Assembly (NCBI GenBank): GCA_029204225.1
Contig: CM055097.1
Location: 62,158,640-62,198,949, forward strand
From: Diphasiastrum complanatum
Lineage: Eukaryota > Streptophyta > Lycopodiopsida > Lycopodiales > Lycopodiaceae
Direction: 5' to 3'
DNA: 40,310 nt
Shown here one piece after another: positions 33,685 to 40,310 of this stretch. The notes under the pieces were generated by a model, which did not search any database, was not told where the DNA came from, and worked only from the letters and a program-made list of their open reading frames with translations. A program made the translations under genes and the position numbers. Positions within the stretch are counted from its first letter, which is position 1; every line of letters starts with the position of its first letter.

Positions 33685-34118
33685 CAAGATTTAATAGGTA
33701 CTTCGGTCGAGTTTTAATAGCATGCGCCAGTCGAGATCGAAGAGGTCGCTCTGGTTGAGTTTTGATAGAAGCGCTTCGGTTGAGATTTGATAAGTGCCTG
33801 TTCGAGATCTGACAAGTGCTTCGGTTGAGATCTGATGAGTGCCTCAGTTGAGATCTAACAGGTGCTTCGATCGAGATTTAACTGGACGTTGTGCTCCGGT
33901 TGAGATCTGAGACGAACCCGTCGGTTGAGATATGAGAGAAGACCGTCGGTTGAGATCTGATAGAAACCCGTCGATTGAGATCTAATAGAAGTCGTCGGTC
34001 GAGATCTGACAGAATTTGTCGATCGAGATCTGATAGAATCCCGTCGGTTGAGATTCGACACAATCCCGTTGGTTGAGATCTGACACAATCCCGTCGGTTG
34101 AGATCTGAGAGAATCTCA
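33685..34118. repeat. Minisatellite array 2, 24-25 bp unit
   Basis: About 18 units, same orientation and core as array 1 (GGTTGAGATCTGA), more diverged on the left and most regular from about 33895 to 34115, where CCCGTCGGTTGAGATCTGA recurs every 24-25 bp. Several units contain AGATCT. It abuts the broken end of the reverse transcriptase. Confidence 0.95.
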
Positions 34119-34758
34119 TTATGATGGAATGGAGCTGTTTGATGCAAGTGAAGAACTTCAAGGGGAAAATATGATTGTGGCTCAGAGTAGAAGTTCTTAT
34201 GGGAAAGGTATATCTCAATGAATGTTTGAGATACCAAACTTTATGAAGTTTGCCATTTTTCTTGGGGACAACCACAATGGGTGATACCCAATCAGTATGT
34301 TGGACTTCATAAATGAAGCCAACATCCAAGAATTTCTTAATATCTTCATCGATTTTTTCACGATAAACGGGGTTACTTCTGTAAGGTTTAGCCCGAATAG
34401 GCTTAGCGTTGTCTTTCAAAGGAATCATACGAATCACTACTTTAGGCGGAATTCCTTTCATTTCTGTATAGTTCCATGCAAATACATCCCTGTATTTGCG
34501 AAGCAGAGTTTCCAAATCAGAAAGTTGGGCTGATGACAAATGTGTACCAACATGAACTATTCGATCTATCTCCTCATTAGGATCTTTAAGGTTTTGCGGA
34601 ATTGTTTTAGCTGGTCCTTCAAAGGAGTTGGAACTTGGTGTAGGTTCCCGGTGTGGCTGTGGTAGTTGGATAACAACATCATCCAGTGTGAAATCTTTGA
34701 ACTTTTGTGGAAGATCAAAAGGTGGTTCCACAAAGTTTTCGGGGACTTTGGAAATCAA
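34119..34758 (-). pseudogene. Gypsy RT N-terminus, truncated into the minisatellite
   Basis: Reading leftward: FEGPAKTIPQNLKDPNEEID, LSDLETLLRKYRDVFAW, then the RT start YRSNPVYREKIDEDIKKFLD and DWVSPIVVVPKKNGK, as in plant Gypsy RT before the first catalytic Asp. After KKNGK (about 34245) the expected 'VDYR' motif is absent. The sequence passes through a short unrelated stretch that includes a near-perfect hairpin (34207-34235), then enters the minisatellite with no stop, making a chimeric frame to 33982. There is no catalytic YxDD. Confidence 0.88.
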
Positions 34759-36048
34759 TTGAGTTGAGGCACTACTTGAGGTGGAGCTTGGTCTGATTGT
34801 TTGGTTTCTGTCTCCTTAGACAAGGGCTTGATCGACTGTTTAAGCTTCTCACACATTTGTTTTTTAAGCTCGGTTAATTTTGTATCAATAATTTTATTTT
34901 TTTGTAACCGAGGTTTTTGAGGGTTTTGAGTGGGCGTTGTTGTTGCCTCACTTATTATGTCTTTAGCAATTGTATGCCAGACTTCGTCTGGATACACGTC
35001 CCATGTATATACTTTGGGTTTGGGCCTGTATGCTTGTGTGTTGGGTACTTTGGATGTCAGTTGGACGTGAGCCAACAGTCCTGGTGTCTTAACCTCCTTA
35101 GGAATTGATTTTGTCGGAAAAGGTTGGGCATCTAGATATAGGAGTACATGTTCATCCGTCATTTCTACATCATCCATGGAAAGAATACCTTCTTCCGAAA
35201 CATGGGCGGTAGAGACACTAGGTTCTTCTGGGCACCAAGCTATAGGAATCGGGTCAATCATCATAAGTGGGATGATGGGTGTGTCAATGTCTGTAGAAGA
35301 TGGGAGAATATCCACATCTTCTGCAGCAATTTCGATACAACATCGATTGGAATCAGCACAGTCCACAGTGGCTAGTGCTTGACCCCAATTGATTATGTCC
35401 GTGGATCTTGTATAGTGGCCGTTTGGTTGGATCGGGACACTGTCTGATTCACCATAAGTTGTTGATGACCAATCATCATAAACTTTAGCAGGCTTGACAT
35501 GGCCAGTTGAGTCAACAGTGACTCGTCTATCGTGATTGCCAAAGGTGATTTTGCTATGCTTCCAATCTTGGACAACACCTGCCATCTAGAGCCAGGGTGT
35601 ACCAAGAAGGAGTTTATAAGTATTTGCATCTTCTGGTAAATCTAAGATGACACAATCTATTACAAATTTGACACCTGTTATTCGAACTTTAATATTTGAT
35701 AAATGACCAGCAGGGTCTGTAACTCGTTGATCAGCCATACGAAGTTTATATCGTGGTTGATTGAGGGTATGGAAGCCCCATGACTTTGCCAATGACAAAG
35801 CCATTATGTTTACGCCTGATCCGCTATCAAGGATAGCAGATACTACGGGATAGTCTTTATAGGACAAAGACAGGGTGATGCTAGTCCCCTTAGCAACACC
35901 TATATTCAGCAGATTCATAGGAATCAGGGGAATTTTAGGAATCTCTTCTGTTTTCCACTGTTCATCAGGAATAGTAGGCAGCTGAAAACTACGATGGATA
36001 TAACGTTGAAGCCCAGTGAAGGATTTATTCGTTACTTAGCTACATGCA
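34755..36048 (-). pseudogene. Gypsy retropepsin and pol linker
   Basis: Coding-like sequence starts by about 36040 (TNKSFTGLQRYIHRSFQLPT). The protease follows, with the active-site motif AILDSGSGVNIMAL near 35830 (D-S-G form) and the C-terminal LLLGTPWL. A TAG at 35588-35586, directly after GTPWL and before MAGVVQDWKHSKITFGN, is the single break; a Gln codon would be expected there. The frame then runs through the protease-RT linker (acidic, with a Lys-rich end) to a TGA at 34757-34755, where the next frame takes over, so one indel separates it from RT. Retropepsin cuts the gag-pol polyprotein. Confidence 0.85.
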
Positions 36049-36953
36049 TACAAGCCATGCAACCAGTCCTAGCTCAGTATGGATCAGTGTTTTGAATCAA
36101 GGAGCAATTCTACAATCTACCTACTAAAATCAGGGAACAAAACAATGACAAGATTAAACTACTTAGCAAGAAACAAAAAACAAGAAAACTAGATTCCTAG
36201 CAGCCCAAGAATCAAGAAACCCCCATTTCTTGATGCTTGGAATGCCCAAGAACAATCAAGAACTGGAATGTAAGAGAATATGCAAGATCTATACCACAAA
36301 TCCAACCTATTAGTTTACTTGAATGCTGATTCCTGCATTAATCTACAAACAAGAAATGAAATCTAATCCACAACTAAAAGCAAGAGAGTAAGCAAGAAAT
36401 CTAATTAATTCACAAACACAAAAGGAAATCAAAACATGCTCATAGGAATTTCACTCAAGAACATTGCCATGAACGAGGAGCTTTACAATCATCAAGAACT
36501 TGTGGAAGATCTTCTTTATTCACTCAAGAGAACTTGACAATACATTCAAAGCTCCCTCACAAGAGAGGGGGCCCTTAAATAAGCAAGAGGGCTGCCCATG
36601 TGGAGCCCAAGTGGCAATTCCACCAAATTAGAAATTACATGTGGAAATTGCCCTTCCACTAGAGGTCACCATCAAAAGGTGGCTCACTCTAAATTATTTA
36701 AGGGGGTCTACACTTATTTACAATGCCTAGGAAAAATTACTAGCTCCTACATGGTTGTTCCTTCTCTGGGATACACCATGTAGGCTCACATAGATAATTC
36801 TTTGTCATCCTAGCTAGTAATTTCTCGGCTCTCATGCTCGGATCTCAGCTTCTTCTGCTCTCCTCCTTTTGAGACCTCCTCAGTCATGGGTGAGAGATAA
36901 TCTATGTCTTCAGCTTGGCTCGGCATCTGGGAATTCCCTGGAATCTGCTAACA
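36049..36953 (-). repeat. 5' LTR and leader of the second Gypsy element
   Basis: On the minus strand it starts TGTTAGCAGATTCC at 36953. A TTATTTAAG box lies near 36575-36583 and an AATAAA signal near 36517-36522, giving promoter and polyadenylation signals in the expected order. The LTR end and primer site are not identifiable because the left LTR keeps only the first 128 bp. No gag frame is present between this and the protease. Confidence 0.6.
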
Positions 36954-36962
36954 ATGTGATAT

Positions 36963-37075
<113 letters not shown>

Positions 37076-38682
37076 GAGAGGTTGAAGTGTTAGATATACA
37101 CTAGTTATTACAAGTAGAGTATAGTTTGTTGTGTTTGCCTTTGGACCTCATTATATTTGAATTGTGTTTTGTAGTTTGAAGTGCTCTCTATATGGTGAAA
37201 CTACTTCCATTGTAAATATTGTAGTTTTGTGAATAAGCTTTTGGTTCTTGCTTTATTTTTAAGGGTGATGTGATGTGAGCTTGCCAATAGTTCTTTCTTG
37301 GAGAGAACTCACTCACACTTTGCTAAACTAATTTTTTGTAATTGTAGCATGGATATCAAGACAAAGATTATAAACAAAACTTAAAACTTTGATTTGTTTG
37401 GGATACAAAAAATAACAATGAGTCAAAGGAAACAACTACAAAGTATTTTGACAAGGCGCGTAATGGAAGAAACAAGGCCATTTCCATCGCTCTTAATAGT
37501 CATGCTTATTGAAATCTATTCCTAAGGTCTTGCAAGACATGGAACAAACAACATTAGTACCATACATATAAGAAATATGAAGACTTACACATGACAACAT
37601 GGCTACAAGACTCGACTTGCTTTACAATAAGTGTGCTCCATCAATCTTGTAATAATCTAGGCAATGAATACTCATAAACAATCCAATTGGCTCTTAAGAC
37701 TTAAAACACAACAATCAATAGAGGACAAGCTAATATAATACTATCATTGTGTTGATTGGACATTGGACGTAGATGTGAGAAAGTCAACTGCATGTTATGC
37801 AAATTTTATTTGAAAAATGCATAGTCAATTGAAACTGCAAAAAGCAATGCATTTGCCTATCATTAGCTTAGTTTCTGCATAGTCCATGTTAACGATAGAG
37901 GCAACAAAAGATGCCATGTGGTTGACAACATGGCTTGAAGAGATAAGTTCTTTTGTGCAACTGCCAATGACTTTGTATTGTGATAACTTGGGGCCTTTTA
38001 TTGGCCAAGAATATCTTATCTAATAAGACAAGTGAGCACAAAGATGTCAAATAACATTTTTTTTCCAAAGAAAGGATAATTAGAAAACATTAAATCACTA
38101 TATTGTAGAATAGAAGACATGCTAATATTAACTCACAGGAAAAAGTCTAAAAAGAGAGCCACTATATAAACTCAATAGAAGTTGTAGGAACAATCAAGCT
38201 TAACAAGCATTATAATTTAAATATAGAAATAAGCTATATATTACTTTAAGCTGAAAAGCTAGTTAGTAATTTCACGAGATGATGAGAGTTGGTCAAGATT
38301 AAGTGATTTTTACATCTATAGATCCTAAGAACTAGAAAAATAAGAGCATAAACTATATCAAAGATAAGGTGATATTTATTGAAAGGATACTTTGTTGCTT
38401 GTTGTGTTATTGATCTCATAAGCTTTTATATATGTATTAAGTTTTTTGGAAAACTTCTCCATTTGTGGGGAAATATTTGTATTGGTTTTGTAGTGATTAG
38501 TTGTGGTGAACCTTGACATTGCACTTTAATCCCATACATACATAACTGGTTTTGAAGAGTGGAGGATCCCAAATATCCACTTTTTGAAATAGCTAAATCT
38601 CGAGCCTTTAGTTCATTGGATTGAAAACGAGCTTGTTTTCAATTGCACTTCATTGACTGAGAAATAACTCTGAGGCAACTAG

Positions 38683-38740
<58 letters not shown>

Positions 38741-39356
38741 CCATGTGCCCCATGGATTAGAGCTCGAGTCGTTAGCACTACTATGAGCATGGTCACATCC
38801 AACTCGACTAGGGAGGGAGATAAAGGCCGGTCTGCATTGAGCAGGAACTGGTCATTTGTGGGGACAAGCTAGCTATTCTTATGTTTCCATTAAGTCTTTA
38901 TCAGGAATTCAATCACGATCATCGTGACTTGTGGTAGGGGTCACAAATCATAACCACCGTGATTCACAAGAGTAGAGTGATTTAAATGTTGGACCCAATG
39001 GATAGGATTTGTGTTGCTGAGCAGGTGAATGGGGATGGGCAATCCACCATGATCAATGCAACCGCGCCCTAAGAAGTGCATAGCAAATTTGTGCCTTGAT
39101 TTTACATTTCAGAGACAAAATTTCAACAAACACCTGGTCAATTTTCAACATTGGAAAAGGTCCTCAAAAGTCTAAAGTAAAATATAAAAATGTCAAAGAA
39201 AAAGACCCACATCAACATGGACAGTCTTTGCCACATTTTGACTGGCCATCAATATTTTGAATATTAAATATATGAATATATTATTTATGGCGTTAAATGG
39301 CCCATACACTCTCTTACCTACACCAATTAGCTTATAAACCTCCCACTTTCGTCTAG
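37076..39356. other. AT-rich intergenic DNA, no gene seen
   Basis: Only short frames occur on either strand. Notable small items are a 9-bp-arm hairpin at 38620-38643 (ATTGAAAAC/GTTTTCAAT) and the GA microsatellite listed separately. The last part, from about 39100, is upstream of the receptor kinase. Confidence 0.55.
38684..38738. repeat. (GA)n microsatellite, about 55 bp
   Basis: Uninterrupted GA dinucleotides. Confidence 0.97.
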
Positions 39357-39400
39357 CCACGTGTCCATAGAATGCTTGCGTGTTCTTTGTGGACACGTGG
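39357..39400 (+). promoter_or_regulatory. Inverted G-box pair upstream of the receptor kinase
   Basis: CCACGTGTCCA (39357-39367) and TGGACACGTGG (39390-39400) are perfect inverted copies, 22 bp apart, each holding the CACGTG core of a G-box/ABRE. They lie about 190-235 bp before the start codon. The arms could also pair as a hairpin. Paired ACGT elements are typical targets of bZIP dimers. Confidence 0.6.
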
Positions 39401-39561
39401 GATAATCTTGACAGTTGGTAGGAATATCTAATGGCTACGATTGCAGATTGGCAGTGAAGAGACTGCGTTCTGATGACCCTCGCTCGAGTCGCGATCCATC
39501 GTGCTCCCGTCCTCTCGTCTCTTTTTATCCATAGCTGTTTGGCGATTGCTTCTCATATACT

Positions 39562-39600
39562 ATGATCAGCTTTTGCAGCTCCTCCAGGATGAATGGCTAG
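39562..39600 (+). promoter_or_regulatory. Short upstream frame overlapping the kinase start
   Basis: ATG at 39562, a second ATG in the same frame at 39589, stop TAG at 39598-39600: 12 codons that overlap the kinase ATG (39593) in another frame. A separate 30-codon frame starts at ATG 39473 and ends at a TGA near 39561. If the transcript includes them, both would lower initiation at the kinase start. Confidence 0.4.
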
Positions 39601-40310
39601 CTCCGCCTTATCCCGTAGCGCCTTGTCCTTGGCTTTTGCTCCTGCTCCTACGCCTGCTTCTTCGTCGAAAAACGCGCTTGATTTGGGCATTGGGATAGGC
39701 ATTGGCGTCTTCTTCTTTCTTCTGCTGGCAGTCCTGGTGATCACACAATCCCTGCGCAAATTCAAGTGGCGAGCTCCTGCGAGATCCTTGCTGGGCAAGC
39801 TTGGCTGGAAAGGCAAGGTGGATGATGAGGAGGCAGATAGAGATCCCGAACGCAGGCTCGCTGACCTGAAATTGCCCTCTCGGTATAGCTACAGGGATCT
39901 CAGCGCAGCCACCAAAGGGTTCAGCTCCAAGGAGCTGATAGGAAGCGGGGGTTTTGGGGAGGTTTACAAGGCGCACCTCTCCCAGGATGGTTCGACCGTG
40001 GCAGTGAAGAAAATATTCGAGCACCCGGAGCAAGGGGAGCGCCAGTTTCTGGCAGAGATTGCCATTATAGGGCGGATTAGTCACCGGAATCTGGTGCAAC
40101 TGAAGGGCTGGTGCTACGAGAAAGGAAAGATGCTGCTGCTATATGATTACATGCCCAATGGCAGCCTTGACAGACACCTGCTTGGTAAGTCTGAGAAAGT
40201 TCTGCAGTGGCACTACAGGTATGACATTGTGAAGGGTGTGGCAGCTGGGCTGTTCTACCTGCATGAAGGATGGGAGAAAAGGATCATCCACAATGATGTG
40301 AAGCCGAGCA
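39593..40310 (+). CDS. Receptor-like kinase, L-type lectin-kinase class, no lectin domain (partial)
   Basis: 239 codons, open to the window end. The start at 39593 is supported by an in-frame TGA directly before it (39590-39592). Residues 1-31 form a short Ala/Ser/Pro-rich outside segment; residues 32-50 (GIGIGIGVFFFLLLAVLVI) are the membrane span, followed by a basic stop-transfer stretch. The kinase begins near YSYRDLSAATKGFSSKELI, with glycine loop GSGGFG from residue 117, ATP-binding Lys139 (VAVKK), helix-C Glu155, then HRNLVQLKGWCYEKGKMLLL and YDYMPNGSLDRHL. This order and wording are those of plant L-type lectin receptor kinases at the plasma membrane. Two things are odd: no lectin ectodomain, and a catalytic loop IIHNDVKPS with HND (233-235) where HRD is usual. 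The catalytic Asp235 is kept. A far upstream exon cannot be excluded. Confidence 0.88.
   Translation, partial: MASSALSRSALSLAFAPAPTPASSSKNALDLGIGIGIGVFFFLLLAVLVITQSLRKFKWRAPARSLLGKLGWKGKVDDEEADRDPERRLADLKLPSRYSYRDLSAATKGFSSKELIGSGGFGEVYKAHLSQDGSTVAVKKIFEHPEQGERQFLAEIAIIGRISHRNLVQLKGWCYEKGKMLLLYDYMPNGSLDRHLLGKSEKVLQWHYRYDIVKGVAAGLFYLHEGWEKRIIHNDVKPS

Larger units (their letters stand above)
28997..36953 (-). mobile_element. Second minus-strand Gypsy element with accessory frames
   Basis: A repeated terminal segment (28997-29124 and 36813-36953, same orientation) bounds the element; on the minus strand both begin TGTTAGCAGATTC. Within it the minus strand carries, in order, a long 5' LTR and leader, retropepsin, pol linker, the start of RT, then a minisatellite region, then about 3.5 kb of degraded frames that are not gag or pol. 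A purine tract (AGGGGTGG) precedes the left LTR. Gag, most of RT, RNase H and integrase are missing. Either the accessory region belongs to the element or a second element has replaced most of pol; the break at about 34130-34245 is where this happened. Confidence 0.75.

Noticed and set aside
39553-40099. Two overlapping minus-strand frames of 87 and 163 codons
   Set aside because: They are antisense shadows of the receptor kinase, whose plus-strand frame holds clear kinase motifs; the minus-strand products have no domain.

Overview
The window looks like nuclear DNA of a land plant. Two genes have plant-type families and spliceosomal structure: a penta-EF-hand calcium-binding protein with five exons, and a membrane receptor kinase of the L-type lectin-kinase class. 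The rest is AT-rich, microsatellite-rich DNA packed with decayed LTR retrotransposons. The retroelement density, long introns and an HND kinase loop would suit a seed-free vascular plant or another large plant genome. I cannot name the species from sequence alone.

Layout. 1-1706: tail of a decayed Ty3/Gypsy chromovirus and its 3' LTR. 2936-8340: an unrecognised reading frame split by a complete but internally deleted Copia element (3067-7659; 252-bp LTRs, 5-bp target duplication, tRNA-Met-type primer site). 8640-13555: a minus-strand Gypsy element with gag and integrase but no protease or reverse transcriptase, and a tRNA-Asp-type primer site. 13556-14440: no gene, but a strong hairpin. 14461-14793: promoter of the EF-hand gene, with a 60-bp tandem duplication, five ACGT-core (G-box/ABRE-like) sites and a CT tract. 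14914-20627: EF-hand gene, with an antisense hAT transposase relic in intron 1. 20628-23282: mostly non-coding, with a promoter-like stretch and a TA microsatellite. 23283-26046: fragments of an unnamed transposase-like gene, a relic LTR and an unrecognised minus-strand frame. 26241-28708: 3' half of a second Copia element. 28997-36953: a second minus-strand Gypsy element (protease and the start of RT) carrying degraded accessory reading frames and two arrays of a 24-25 bp minisatellite. 36968-39350: microsatellites and non-coding DNA. 39357-40310: promoter, 5' leader and first 239 codons of the receptor kinase, which runs off the window.

How the parts relate. The two host genes are unrelated in function (calcium sensing; transmembrane signalling). 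Both have CACGTG-type boxes upstream, so both may answer to bZIP or bHLH regulators; this is inference. All LTR elements are broken. Each of the three larger ones has lost a different block of gag-pol. I saw no intact autonomous mobile element, no tRNA or rRNA gene and no CRISPR array. The least explained parts are the minisatellite-bearing Gypsy element with its accessory frames, the non-canonical Copia termini, and the transposase-like fragment at 24282-25018.
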